Assembly (NCBI RefSeq): GCF_019396345.1
Contig: NZ_JAHKRM010000027.1
Span: forward strand, 62,001 to 126,000
DNA length: 64,000 nt
Direction: 5' to 3'
DNA from: Nonomuraea guangzhouensis
Lineage (GTDB): Bacteria; Actinomycetota; Actinomycetes; Streptosporangiales; Streptosporangiaceae
Below the pieces are notes generated by a model that saw only the letters and a list, made by a program, of their open reading frames with translations, did no database searches and was not told the DNA's origin. The position numbers were made by a program, and so were the translations under genes. Below, piece by piece: positions 35,001 to 43,250 of this stretch (position 1 is the stretch's first letter; each line of letters starts with the position of its first letter).

Positions 35001-35095
35001 TGGAGTCGATGTTCTTCGAGCGGTCCGACAGTTGGGAGATCCTCCTGCGGGCGGGCGTCCCGGAAGCGGTCATGCGCGAGGTGCGTACGCCCTAG
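32057..35095 (+). CDS. NACHT-domain STAND NTPase (bacterial NLR-like, NNH7-type N-terminus)
   Basis: 1012 residues. N-terminal ~310 residues are helical and match the NACHT N-terminal helical domain 7 pattern (TLSYADALKILGCKDSRLVK, then RTQRLAAVHAVVIVSAYFEA). The NACHT core has Walker A GEPGSGKT (337-344), Walker B PVVMLDGFDELL (405-416, with acidic residues for the second metal/catalytic site), and the sensor VIVTSR (447-451), followed by a winged helix (FLHATFGEFLVAW). The remaining ~330 residues have no repeat I recognise and would be the sensor. Related bNACHT genes protect bacteria from phages by abortive infection. Start ATG 32057 follows GGAG by 6 bases; GTG at 32054 also possible. Single-gene unit, not coupled to neighbours. 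Confidence 0.85.
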   Translation: MTETLSYADALKILGCKDSRLVKVVDFAATAALTGWALAGGADLALGLRDLQEDAVRYGNDVVRRVPEWRSGAGRFARTQRLAAVHAVVIVSAYFEALGQAGLPFGLDRLDRDRAGGGTRAAAFAELVAKLLTEPLPRPEPHRPYAETREAVEHHYRRMSEAVAVYVREVAVWDELSADERVRVPVLLVEGPSAHALRIYDEDYRSLTLDSPEFRMWSLVTETQTFAPGLSRVARLLAELAPPRVGDRPMIHLVRLAAAALDQSLMAVGRAPDDVTLPLLGEGYISPRCKVAEMTGECAPAVKSWWKSRLELADAEAFLVGHLTSPHATQAPLVVLGEPGSGKTKLTEVLAARLAASEFLPIKVELRDVAAESSVISQIEQGISPVLPEKVKYQDLVEAADGMLPVVMLDGFDELLQAADTNRYDYLEQVQEFQDEQSRLGRPVAVIVTSRTVVADRVRFPQGVLTIELQPFEKEQVRQWLEIWAETNRPVLSRRGRTPLPADVALAQGELARQPLLLLLLAIHDAADNALQRDEAVPGRGRLYESLIRGVADREIVKNPEARALPAARRHGLVDRELVRLGTVALSMFVRGRAVVSEAALDRDLPALCGAPGDERQDEGGWARRATERFFFVHADDTGHYEFLHATFGEFLVAWLAVYALRDLVRRHGRDEDLAGQLVDDDLLYAVTSFSCLAERGPTVGFAMELLGALPAEIRARSVTLLSALLRESLHERPRRSFLAFRPVRHPVPRRLAAYSANLTLLVVAASDKPVSVSELLHDSGDFARWSSYAHLWKSQLGGEGWTGLIGALPARRVVDGGRRDIRLGGSAESWEFEGAGWWFGRAKPVARTRTLGRYRSYALEERPYLLNVDADLLTDSLHADDEAHPSLVVVQRTSGQVVSCTRLVEEVLMNRPSSAEARVALYADAIAAVSAFQTLRSRRLLDLVLRALTLEGPAMPFQDRAGILGGLAADGVDPALWRPVLESMFFERSDSWEILLRAGVPEAVMREVRTP

Positions 35096-35104
35096 AAACG
35101 GCTC

Positions 35105-36259
35105 CTAGGCGGCCGATCGGTCCACCGGCAGCTCGATCGTGATCGTCAGGCCGCCCTCGTCGCGCGGCCGGGCGACGACCGTGCCGCGGTGGGCCTCGGT
35201 GATGACGCGCACGATCGACAGGCCGAGGCCGCTGCCCCGGTCGGAGCGCAGCCGGTCACCGTGCAGCCGCCGGAACGGCTCGAAGATCGTCTCGATCTCG
35301 TACGGCGGCACGTGCAGACCGGTGTTGGCCACGACCAGCTCCACCCGCTCGGCGCGTCGCCTGGTCGTCACCCACACCTCGCCCTTGGGCTGGTTGTGCC
35401 TGATCGCGTTCTCCACCAGGTTCTGGACGAGCCGCTCCACCAGCACCGCCTCGCCGGTCGTCGGCGCGTAGTCCAGCAGCCGGTGGATCGTCACCTCCCG
35501 CCCGGCCGCCTCCTCCGCCGCCTGGTCCAGCACGTGCTCGGCCACGTCCGTCAGGTCGAACGGGCGCCGGTCCAGCACCGCCTGCTCGCCTTCGGCCAGC
35601 GCCAGCAGGCCGTCGATGAGCCGCTCGTTGCGGGCGTTGACCAGCAGCAGCGACTCACCGAGCCGCTTGACGTCGTCGGTCGCGTCGGGCCGCCGCACCG
35701 CCACGTCGACCAGCGTCCTGTTGATGGTCAGCGGGGTGCGCAGCTCGTGGGAGGCGTTGGCGACGAAGCGCCGCTGGCTGTCGAAGGAGCGGGCGAGCCG
35801 GCCGAGCATGGTGTCGAAGATGCCGGTCAGCTCCTTGAGCTCGTCGCTCGGCCCCTCGTAGTCGATCCGGCCGGTCAGGTCGTGGCTCTGGGCGACCCGG
35901 CGCGCGGTCTCGGTGACCGACTTGACCGGTTTCAGCACCCACCCGGCCCCGCGCCAGCCCAGGGCGAACGCGGCGGCGGTGGCCCCCAGCACCGCGAGTG
36001 CGCCGATGGTGCGCACGCTGGACAGGGTGTCGCGCTGGTAGACGGTGCGGACCTGGAGCACCCGGGCTCGCGCGACCTCGTAGTAGTCGTCGTACCTGCT
36101 GAACCCCCGAAAGTCCACGGTGAAGTTCTGAGGGGTGATGAGGTCGGCGCGGTACTCGAGGTTCTGCCGCACGATGAAGTAGACGCCCGTCAGCAGCAGG
36201 CCGCCGAGAACGAAGAACACCCCAGCACAGGCCAGGGCGAAGCGGAGACGGACGCTCAT
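35105..36259 (-). CDS. Sensor histidine kinase (HAMP, HisKA, HATPase)
   Basis: 384 residues. TM1 at ~5-28, extracytoplasmic loop ~29-75 (short, with DFRGFSRYDDYYEVA), TM2 ~80-100, HAMP ~100-150, HisKA with the phospho-His in FVANASHELRTPL, and an HATPase domain with N-box LVQNLVENAIRHNQ and G-boxes SDRGSGLGLSIV. Such kinases sense an envelope signal through the short loop. ATG at 36259 overlaps the response-regulator stop as ATGA, so the pair is coupled. Signal unknown; the downstream end converges with the NACHT gene. Confidence 0.94.
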   Translation of the reverse strand: MSVRLRFALACAGVFFVLGGLLLTGVYFIVRQNLEYRADLITPQNFTVDFRGFSRYDDYYEVARARVLQVRTVYQRDTLSSVRTIGALAVLGATAAAFALGWRGAGWVLKPVKSVTETARRVAQSHDLTGRIDYEGPSDELKELTGIFDTMLGRLARSFDSQRRFVANASHELRTPLTINRTLVDVAVRRPDATDDVKRLGESLLLVNARNERLIDGLLALAEGEQAVLDRRPFDLTDVAEHVLDQAAEEAAGREVTIHRLLDYAPTTGEAVLVERLVQNLVENAIRHNQPKGEVWVTTRRRAERVELVVANTGLHVPPYEIETIFEPFRRLHGDRLRSDRGSGLGLSIVRVITEAHRGTVVARPRDEGGLTITIELPVDRSAA

Positions 36260-36912
36260 ACGATGCGATACCCCGATCCCGGCACGGTCTCGATGACCTG
36301 CGGGTCGCCGAGCTTCTTGCGCAGCTTCATCATCGTGGTCCGCACCGTGTTCGTGAACGGGTCGATGTGCTCGTCCCACACCTTCTCCAGCAGCTCCTCG
36401 GCCGAGACCACCGCGCCCTGTGCCCGCAGCAACTCGGCCAGCACCCCGAACTCCTTACGCGCCAGCGGCACGTACCGGCCCTCGCGGAACACCTGCCGGT
36501 GCGCCCAGTCCAGCCGCACCCCGGCGCGTTCCAGCATCGGCGGGTCGGCCCGCCTGGCCCGGCGGCCGAGCGCGTGCACCCGCGCCACCAGCTCCTCGAA
36601 CGCGAACGGCTTGGTCAGGTAGTCGTCGGCCCCCAGCGACAGCCCCGACACCCTCGACCGCACGTCCCCGGCGGCGGTCAGCATCAGGACCCTGACCGGC
36701 CACCCCCGCTCGACCACCGCCCGGCACACCTCGTCGCCGTGCACCAGCGGCATGTCCCGGTCCAGGATCAGCACGTCGTAGTCGTGCACGCCGAGCCGTT
36801 CCAGCGCCCCGTCGCCGTCGTAGGCCACATCGACGGCCAGCGCCTCCCCCCGCAGCCCCTCGGCGATCGAGTCGGCCAGCATGCGCTCGTCCTCCGCGAC
36901 CAGCACCCGCAA
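36256..36912 (-). CDS. OmpR/PhoB-family response regulator
   Basis: 218 residues from a TTG at 36912, chosen because LRVLVAEDERMLADS is the receiver start and AGGGGG lies 5 bases upstream; the in-frame ATG at 36993 would add 27 unrelated residues. Receiver: acidic pocket AEDE, phospho-Asp in VLILDRDMPL, Thr in LMLTA, Lys in LTKPF. Then a winged-helix effector (LARKEFGVLAELLRAQGAVV, TVRTTMMKLRKKLG, VPGSGYRI). Cognate of the following kinase. Faces the GT-C-like gene across a 169-base promoter region and may control it. Confidence 0.93.
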   Translation of the reverse strand: MRVLVAEDERMLADSIAEGLRGEALAVDVAYDGDGALERLGVHDYDVLILDRDMPLVHGDEVCRAVVERGWPVRVLMLTAAGDVRSRVSGLSLGADDYLTKPFAFEELVARVHALGRRARRADPPMLERAGVRLDWAHRQVFREGRYVPLARKEFGVLAELLRAQGAVVSAEELLEKVWDEHIDPFTNTVRTTMMKLRKKLGDPQVIETVPGSGYRIV

Positions 36913-37042
36913 TGTCGCCCCCTGTGAAGATCCCCGGTGAAGATCGAAAGTCCCGACAGTCTGCTCCAGCCGGCATAACGCGGACATAACCACTTTTGGT
37001 GACGCTCAGGTTAGCGCCGACTCGGTGGACTTCCCTCCCTAC

Positions 37043-37061
37043 GGCCGGGAATCGCCCGGCC
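37043..37061. other. Hairpin in the leader of the GT-C-like gene
   Basis: GGCCGGG, five-base loop AATCG, CCCGGCC: a perfect seven-pair GC stem ending 20 bases before the ATG at 37082. It could modulate translation initiation. It also overlaps the likely promoter region of the divergent response-regulator gene. Confidence 0.5.
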
Positions 37062-37081
37062 TCTCACGGGGGAGAGATGTC

Positions 37082-38500
37082 ATGGTTGCCGCTCTTGTGG
37101 CGCCCACGCGGCCCCGCCTGGCCGATCCCGTCCTGGGGAGGACGGGTCACCGCCTGTTCGGGATCGTCCTGGCGCTGGCCGCGGCGCTGCGCGTGCTGGT
37201 CATGCTCGGCTACGACACCGCGCAGGTCTACTGGTACGACTCGTTCACCTACCTGAACACGGCCGTGCACATGCGGCCACAGGGGGCCTTCCACCCGGCG
37301 GGCTACTCGTGGTTCCTGTGGCTGCTGCGCCCCTTCCACAGCGTCGAGCTGGTCGTCGGCGTGCAGCACGCGATGGGCCTGGGCGTCGGCGTGCTGATCT
37401 ACGCGCTGCTGCGCCGCTGGTCGTTACCCGGCTGGGGGGCCACGCTGGCCGCGGTGCCGATGCTGTTCGACCCGGCGTTCCTGCGCCTGGAGCACGCCGT
37501 GCTCTCGGACCTGCAGGTGATCTTCCTCGTCATGGCAGCGCTCACGGTGCTGATGTGGCGCCGCGAGGTGTCGCCCCGGGCCGCCGCGTTCGCCGGGGCG
37601 CTGCTCGCGCTGGCCGGACTGACCCGCACGGCCGCGGTGCCGCTGCTCGGCCTGGCCGCGCTCTACCTGCTGCTGCGCCGCACCCCATGGCGCCGCGTCG
37701 CCGCCCTGGTGCTCGCCGGGGCGTTGCCGCTGCTCGCCTACGCGGGCTGGTACGCCCAGTATCACGGCAGGTTCGCGCTGAGCGGCGGCGACGGCGTCGC
37801 CCTCTGGGCCCGCACGATGACGTTCGCCGACTGCTCGATCATCAAACCGCCCGCGGCGGAGGCCAGGCTCTGCCCGAACGGCAACGTCGTCGACGCCGCC
37901 TCCGAGTACGTCTGGGCGCCCGGCGCCGCACTCAACCGCCTGCCTGGCGACCGGTTCGCCTACAACGATCTGGCCCGCTCGTTCGCCGTCAAGGCCATCG
38001 CCGCGCAGCCGCTCGACTATCTGCGCGAGATCGTCAAGGACACCTCGCTGGCCTTCACCTGGGAGCCGGTGCAGCACCCCAAGCGGGTGACCGCGATGTC
38101 GACCTTCCCGCACGGCTCGTGGCGGCTGCCGGAGGAGCACAGCCTCATCGGCCAGGTACGCAAGGAGTACGACCCGGCCATCCGCGGCATGAGCTCGGTC
38201 GAGCCGTTCGGCTCGATCCTGGCCGCCTACCCGTACCCGTGGTTCCTGCACGGCACGCTGTTCGGCGTGATCCTCCTGGCGGGCACGGCCGGGGCGATAG
38301 GCCGCCGCCGCCCCGCCCTGCTGCCGTGGGCGTTCTCGATGTTCCTGCTCGTCGCACCGGTGGCGGCACTGGACTTCGACCACCGTTACGTGCTGCCCGC
38401 CATCCCGGTCGCCTGCGTCGCCGCGGCGCTGGCCGTACACGGGCTACCGCGGCGGCGGTATCGCGCGGCGGGGAGAGAGCGGAATACCGTACCGGTGTGA
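37082..38500 (+). CDS. Polytopic membrane glycosyltransferase-like protein (GT-C/PMT type)
   Basis: 472 residues with ten or so hydrophobic segments. The first periplasmic loop YDTAQVYWYDSFTYLNTAVH carries the acidic residue and Tyr/Trp pattern of GT-C lipid-linked sugar transferases, and HPAGYSWFLWLL fits the next loop. A long extracytoplasmic segment at ~245-350 (FADCSIIKPPAAEARLCPNG, with two Cys) precedes the last three TMs and an Arg-rich tail. Likely transfers or handles a polyprenyl-phosphate sugar at the membrane; acceptor unknown. ATG at 37082 with GGGGGAGAG site; its stop overlaps the kinase start as GTGA, so it is one operon with the two-component pair. Confidence 0.75.
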   Translation: MVAALVAPTRPRLADPVLGRTGHRLFGIVLALAAALRVLVMLGYDTAQVYWYDSFTYLNTAVHMRPQGAFHPAGYSWFLWLLRPFHSVELVVGVQHAMGLGVGVLIYALLRRWSLPGWGATLAAVPMLFDPAFLRLEHAVLSDLQVIFLVMAALTVLMWRREVSPRAAAFAGALLALAGLTRTAAVPLLGLAALYLLLRRTPWRRVAALVLAGALPLLAYAGWYAQYHGRFALSGGDGVALWARTMTFADCSIIKPPAAEARLCPNGNVVDAASEYVWAPGAALNRLPGDRFAYNDLARSFAVKAIAAQPLDYLREIVKDTSLAFTWEPVQHPKRVTAMSTFPHGSWRLPEEHSLIGQVRKEYDPAIRGMSSVEPFGSILAAYPYPWFLHGTLFGVILLAGTAGAIGRRRPALLPWAFSMFLLVAPVAALDFDHRYVLPAIPVACVAAALAVHGLPRRRYRAAGRERNTVPV

Positions 38501-39588
38501 GGGCGCTCGTCCTGGTGTGCGGCATGGCCGTGGTCGTCGTGTACTCGACCGTCCTGGCCTACGGCAACCAGCCGGACACCAGGCCGCTCGACCCGGCGGG
38601 CTACGCGCTGTTGGCCGCGGCCGTGATCGGGCTGGCCTGGCTGCGGTCCAGGCCCGAGGTCTCCCTGATCGTCTGTGTGGGGGCGGCGGGCGGCTGCTTC
38701 ATGCTCGGCTACGCCTACGCCCTCTGGCCGGTCCCCGCGCTGATCGCGGTGTTCACCGCCATCTCCGGCGGCAGGCGCTCGGCCGGCTGGGTGGGCGCGG
38801 CGGTCCTGGTCCTGCTGCCCGCCATCGGCGTGGCCACCCATCCCGCGCTGGACCGTGTGGTGGGCGCGGTCATCTGGGCGCTGCTCGTCCTGGTCGTGGC
38901 CCAGCCGGCCGAGGTGTCACGGGCGCGGCGCGCCTACACCGCCGAGGTGGAGCGGCGCGCCGCCGACGCCGAGCGCACCCGCGAGGAGGAGGCGCTGCGC
39001 AGGGCCCAGGAGGAGCGGCTGCGCGTCGCCAGGGAGCTGCACGACGTCACCTCCCACACGGTGTCGGTGATCGCGCTGCACGCCGCCGTCGCCGCCGAGG
39101 CCGTCGAGCGCGCCGGTGGCCCGCCGGAGGCCCGCGCCGCCCTCCAGGTCATCCGTACGGCCAGCCGCCAGGCGCTGGCCGAGATGAAAGGCGTGCTCGG
39201 CGTGCTGCGTCCCGATTCCCGCCACCCACCGCCCGGCTCCGCCCAGCTGCCCGAACTGCTGAAGACGGCCGGGCTGCCGGTCACCCTCGAGGTGTCGGGC
39301 GAACGGCGCCCGCTGCCGCCGGCCGTCGACCTGACCGTCTACCGGGTGGTCCAGGAGGCGCTGACCAACACCATGCGGCACGCCGGCGCCACCGGGGCGA
39401 CGGTGACGCTGAGATACGAGACGGGAGCCGTGACCGTGCAGGTGGACGACGACGGGACCGGCAGCCGGGCCCCCAGGGGCAACGGGCTCACCGGCATGGC
39501 CGAACGCGTGGCCGCCGCCGGGGGCCGGTTCACCACCGGCGACGGGCCGGAGGGCGGCTTCCGCATCGCCGCGTGGCTGCCCGCGTGA
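38497..39588 (+). CDS. NarL-type sensor histidine kinase
   Basis: 363 residues. Four or five hydrophobic segments at ~5-125, a coiled-coil linker (AEVERRAADAERTREEEALR), the HisKA_3 dimerisation box ERLRVARELHDVTSHTVSVI with phospho-His, and an HATPase domain (VVQEALTNTMRHAGAT, RGNGLTGMAERVAAAGG). Typical actinobacterial DesK-like kinase sensing membrane or envelope state. GTG at 38497 overlaps the upstream stop; its own stop overlaps the response regulator start, so translation of all three genes is coupled. Confidence 0.94.
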   Translation: MRALVLVCGMAVVVVYSTVLAYGNQPDTRPLDPAGYALLAAAVIGLAWLRSRPEVSLIVCVGAAGGCFMLGYAYALWPVPALIAVFTAISGGRRSAGWVGAAVLVLLPAIGVATHPALDRVVGAVIWALLVLVVAQPAEVSRARRAYTAEVERRAADAERTREEEALRRAQEERLRVARELHDVTSHTVSVIALHAAVAAEAVERAGGPPEARAALQVIRTASRQALAEMKGVLGVLRPDSRHPPPGSAQLPELLKTAGLPVTLEVSGERRPLPPAVDLTVYRVVQEALTNTMRHAGATGATVTLRYETGAVTVQVDDDGTGSRAPRGNGLTGMAERVAAAGGRFTTGDGPEGGFRIAAWLPA

Positions 39589-40235
39589 TCTCCGTCCTGC
39601 TGGCCGACGACCAGCCGCTCGTCAGGGCCGGGCTGCGCGCCCTGCTCGACACCGAGGACGACCTGACCGTGGTGGGCGAGGCCGCCGACGGCGCCGAGGC
39701 GATCCGGCTGGCCGCCGCCCTGGCGCCCGACGTGGTGCTCATGGACGTCCGCATGCCCGGCCTCGACGGGCTGGAGGCGACCCGGCGGATCGTCTCCGGC
39801 CGCACCAGGGTCGTCGTGGTCACCACCTTCGACCTGGACGAGTACATCTACGAGGCGCTCCGCTCGGGGGCCAGCGGCTTCCTGGTCAAGGACGCCGAAC
39901 CGGCCGAGATCCGGCACGCCGTCCGCGTCGCCGCCCGGGGCGACGCGCTGTTGTCGCCGGGCGTCACGCGGCGGTTGATCGAGGAGTTCATCGCCCGCCC
40001 CGCCGAGCCCGACACCGGCCGGCTGGCGCCGCTGACCGGGCGGGAACGCGAGGTGCTGGCCGGGGTCGCGGGCGGGCTGAGCAACGGCCAGATCGCCGAG
40101 GCGCTGTTCATGAGCCCGGCCACGGTCAAAACGCACGTCAACCGGATGATGGTCAAGCTCGCCGTGCACGACCGGGCGCAGCTCGTGGTCATCGGCTATG
40201 AGAGCGGCCTGGTCCGCCCCGGCTACCGCGCCTGA
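39585..40235 (+). CDS. NarL/FixJ-family response regulator
   Basis: 216 residues. Receiver domain VISVLLADDQPLVRAG with phospho-Asp in DVVLMDVRMPGLDG, Thr in VVTTFD and Lys in FLVKDAEP; LuxR-type helix-turn-helix at ~145-205 (LTGREREVLAGVAGGLSNGQ, then ATVKTHVNRMMVKL). Start GTG at 39585 overlaps the kinase stop as GTGA. The MMPL transporter begins 63 bases downstream and is a plausible target. Confidence 0.95.
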   Translation: MISVLLADDQPLVRAGLRALLDTEDDLTVVGEAADGAEAIRLAAALAPDVVLMDVRMPGLDGLEATRRIVSGRTRVVVVTTFDLDEYIYEALRSGASGFLVKDAEPAEIRHAVRVAARGDALLSPGVTRRLIEEFIARPAEPDTGRLAPLTGREREVLAGVAGGLSNGQIAEALFMSPATVKTHVNRMMVKLAVHDRAQLVVIGYESGLVRPGYRA

Positions 40236-40298
40236 CGTACGGGGCCGTCCGCCTCCGGTGGACGACGGCGAGCGGGGGCGCTTCCTACCGTCTGCCGC

Positions 40299-42284
40299 AT
40301 GATCGGATTCTGTATCCGCCACCGGCGGCTCGTGCTGCTGCTCTGGCTGGCCCTGACCGCCGCCCTCATCGCGGCCGCGGCGACCTGGCCGGGCCCCTCC
40401 GACGACGACTTCACCCTCCCGGACTCCGAGAGCGGCCAGGCCGCCGAGCTGCTCGGCCCGGTCGCCGACGGTCCGCCCGGCGCGCTCGTCCTGTCCGCCC
40501 CGTCCGGAGTCACCGCCCCGCCGGTACGGTCGGCGGTGACGGATCTGCTCGCCCGGATGACCGCGATCCCGGGTGTCAGGACCTTCGACCAGCGCGTCTC
40601 GGCGGACGGCACGGTCGCCACGATCCCCCTCGACTACCCCGACGCGGCCACCGCCGATCGGCTGGCCGGGCTGCGCGACGCCTTCCACGGGCCGGGGGTG
40701 ACCGCCGAGCTGTCCGGGGACGACTTCGCCACCTCGACAGGAGGGGGAGCCACCGAGGGCCTCGGGCTGCTCGCCGCGGCGGTGGTCATGCTGGTGGCGT
40801 TCCGGTCGGTGATCGCCGCCGCGCTGCCGCTGATCATCGGGGTGACCGGTGTGGCGTGCGGCGTGACCCTCCTCACGCTGCTGAGCAACGTGGCCGGCAC
40901 GCCGGGCTTCGCCGTCTACCTGACGATCATGCTGGGGCTGGGCACCGGCATCGACTACGCGCTGCTGATCGTCACCCGGTTCCGCACCTCACTGGCCGAA
41001 GGACTGTCCGTGGACGCGGCCATCGTCAAGGCCATGCGCACGGCGGGCAGGTCCGTGCTGCTCGCCGGCGTGACGGTGATCGTCACAGGGGCCGGCATTT
41101 TGTTTCTCGGTCCCTCGCTCGGCGGCGGCATCGCGCTGGCCGCCGGATGCGGCGTGCTGATGGTGATGCTCGCCTCGCTCACGCTGCTGCCCGCACTGCT
41201 TCGCATGATCGGCAGCGGGATCGACCGGTTCGCGCTGCCCCGGCGTACCGGAAAGCCGCCGTTGGCGTACCGGTGGAGCCGGGTCGTGCAACGCCGCCCC
41301 TGGGTGGCCGGGACGCTGGCGCTGGGGCTGCTCGTGCTGCTCGCCCTGCCCGCGCTGCAGCTGCGCGTCGGCTGGTCCGACGCTTCCGACCGGCCGGTCA
41401 GCGACACGACCAGGCGCGCCCACGACCTGCTGTCCCGCGGGTTCGGGCCGGGCATGGAGGGGCCCCTCGTCCTGGTGGTCGCCCCGCGGGCCGGCGCGCC
41501 GTCCCTCGACGATGTGGTAGGGCGGGCCCGCGCCACGGCTGGAGTCGCGCAGGCCTTCCCGCTGGGGGAGCGGGCCGCGATGGTCGTGCCCACCGGCGGG
41601 CCGCAGGACGAGGCGACCACCGGGCTGATCCACCGGCTGCGCGCGGAGTTGCCCGCGCCCGTGCTCGTCACCGGCTCCACCGCCGCGGCGATCGACTACG
41701 CGCGCTTCTCCGGCGAGCGGTTGCCGTGGACGGTGGGCGCGGTACTCCTGGCCTCGTTCGTGCTGCTGCTGTTCGTCTTCAGGAGCGTGGTGCTGCCGCT
41801 GAAGGCGATCGCGGTGAACCTGCTGTCCATCGGTGCCGCCTTCGGGGTGATCGTCGCCGTCTTCCAGTGGGACGTGCTCGGCCGGGCCAGCGCCGGACCG
41901 ATCGACGCGTGGGTGCCGATGATGCTGTTCGTGATCACGTTCGGGTTGTCGATGGACTACGAGGTGTTCCTGCTCTCCCGGATCAGGGAGGAGTATCGGC
42001 TCGGCCGCGGCAACAGCGGCGCGGTGGCCGCCGGGCTCGGTGCGACCGCCCGGGTCATTAGCGCCGCGGCTACGATCATGTTCTGTGTTTTCGCCGCGTT
42101 CGGCACGTTCGATGATCGGCCACTGCAGATCATGGGCATCGGATTGGCCGCTGCGGTGCTGGTAGACGCCACAGTCGTCCGCCTTGTCCTGGTGCCGTCG
42201 ATCATGGAAGTGCTCGGCGAGCGCGCCTGGTGGTTCCCCCGACTGTCCTCGGCGAGGCTGCCGCTCACGGGAAATGTTCCGTAG
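40299..42284 (+). CDS. MMPL-family RND-type transporter
   Basis: 661 residues with the two-fold MmpL/ActII-3 layout: TM1 (~12-30), a first extracytoplasmic domain, TMs 2-6 with LGTGIDYALLIVTRFR (Asp-Tyr proton-relay pair), a second extracytoplasmic domain (~365-460), and TMs 7-12 with FGLSMDYEVFLLSRIREEY. Exports hydrophobic compounds or lipids. ATG at 40299. Downstream of a two-component pair that could respond to membrane stress and regulate it. The stop overlaps a promoter-like TAGTAT box for the next gene. Confidence 0.93.
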   Translation: MIGFCIRHRRLVLLLWLALTAALIAAAATWPGPSDDDFTLPDSESGQAAELLGPVADGPPGALVLSAPSGVTAPPVRSAVTDLLARMTAIPGVRTFDQRVSADGTVATIPLDYPDAATADRLAGLRDAFHGPGVTAELSGDDFATSTGGGATEGLGLLAAAVVMLVAFRSVIAAALPLIIGVTGVACGVTLLTLLSNVAGTPGFAVYLTIMLGLGTGIDYALLIVTRFRTSLAEGLSVDAAIVKAMRTAGRSVLLAGVTVIVTGAGILFLGPSLGGGIALAAGCGVLMVMLASLTLLPALLRMIGSGIDRFALPRRTGKPPLAYRWSRVVQRRPWVAGTLALGLLVLLALPALQLRVGWSDASDRPVSDTTRRAHDLLSRGFGPGMEGPLVLVVAPRAGAPSLDDVVGRARATAGVAQAFPLGERAAMVVPTGGPQDEATTGLIHRLRAELPAPVLVTGSTAAAIDYARFSGERLPWTVGAVLLASFVLLLFVFRSVVLPLKAIAVNLLSIGAAFGVIVAVFQWDVLGRASAGPIDAWVPMMLFVITFGLSMDYEVFLLSRIREEYRLGRGNSGAVAAGLGATARVISAAATIMFCVFAAFGTFDDRPLQIMGIGLAAAVLVDATVVRLVLVPSIMEVLGERAWWFPRLSSARLPLTGNVP

Positions 42285-42317
42285 TATCCGGACATCACGA
42301 GCGTTGGGGGCGCCAGG

Positions 42318-43217
42318 GTGCCAGGACAGAGCGTGGGTGTGGTCGTCGATCCGGGAGTACCCCCGGAGGTCGCCGGAATGCTGCGTGCCAACGCCCCGCT
42401 GCTGTCCAGGATCAGAGCAGGATGGGTGCCGCCCGCCGCGCCGCTGCCCGAACGGCGGCGCCCGTCGGGCCTGCTGCTGCTGGCCGCCACGCCCGTGGTC
42501 GTCGCGCTGATGTCCCTGCTGCTGGCCTCGCACGCGGCGCCGGTCGGGTTCGTGCTGCTGGGCTCCTTCGTCTTCATCGTGCTGGTCAAGATCGCCTCCA
42601 TCAACGAGGTGCCGCAGCACGACCGGCCGCGGGAGCGCGACGTCTACGAGCAGGCCCGCTGGTACGACGGGCGCTACCTGCTGGCCGACGACTTCGACGC
42701 CGAGGCCCGACTGGTGCTGGCCAGGGCGCAGCGGGCGATCGGCAGCGTGCTGCGTTCCCACGTCAACGCCGAAGGCCTGCTGGACGACGCGCGCAACGCC
42801 GTGATGCTGCCGGAGCAGGAATGGGAGATCGCCAGGCTGCTGGCCAAGCTCGCGGCCCTGCGCGGCGAGCACAGGGTGCTGCTGTCGCGCGGTATCGCGC
42901 CGGAGGTGGCGGCCGTGGTCGAGCCGCTGGACCGCGCCCTGGCCAACAGCGAGGCCGCGGTCGTCGCGCGGGTCGAGGCGTTGGAACGTTACGCCGGGCA
43001 CGTCGCCGAGGCCGAGCGCGCCTACCACGCCCGCGGCCAGATCGAGGAGCTGCGGGCCCGGCTGCCGCGCTACGAGGAGCTCCTGGCCGAGTCGGGGGCC
43101 GACGCGCTGGCCGTACCGGAGATCGAGAAGCTCGCCCAGGACGCCGACGCCCTGGAGCGGCTGCTGCGCAAGAGCGTGAGCTCGGCGCACGAGGCGTTCC
43201 GCTACCTGGAAGGCTGA
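42318..43217 (+). CDS. Tandem paralogue 1 of membrane/coiled-coil protein family (hypothetical)
   Basis: 299 residues, family not recognised. Starts with VVVDPGVPPEVAGMLRANAP, has two hydrophobic hairpin helices at ~50-92, then a long soluble helical part. Shared with paralogues 2 and 3: RWYDGRYLLADDFD, NAEGLLDDARNAVMLPEQEW, EIARLLAKLAALRGEH, VVARVEALERYAGHVAEAER, and the last SVSSAHEAFRYLEG. The soluble part is heptad-like, so coiled-coil dimers or higher oligomers at the membrane are expected. GTG start at 42318 after GGGGGCGCCAGG. Confidence 0.8.
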   Translation: MPGQSVGVVVDPGVPPEVAGMLRANAPLLSRIRAGWVPPAAPLPERRRPSGLLLLAATPVVVALMSLLLASHAAPVGFVLLGSFVFIVLVKIASINEVPQHDRPRERDVYEQARWYDGRYLLADDFDAEARLVLARAQRAIGSVLRSHVNAEGLLDDARNAVMLPEQEWEIARLLAKLAALRGEHRVLLSRGIAPEVAAVVEPLDRALANSEAAVVARVEALERYAGHVAEAERAYHARGQIEELRARLPRYEELLAESGADALAVPEIEKLAQDADALERLLRKSVSSAHEAFRYLEG

Positions 43218-43243
43218 CACTCTGACAGACCGCCACATAGGAT
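43214..43243 (+). promoter_or_regulatory. Promoter of paralogue 2, probably leaderless
   Basis: CTGACA (43214-43219, overlapping the previous stop codon) and TAGGAT (43238-43243) are 18 bases apart. The GTG start codon follows the -10 box after only 7 bases, so transcription would begin at or next to the start codon and give a leaderless mRNA. No ribosome-binding site is visible. Confidence 0.55.
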
Positions 43244-43250
43244 CCCTTAC

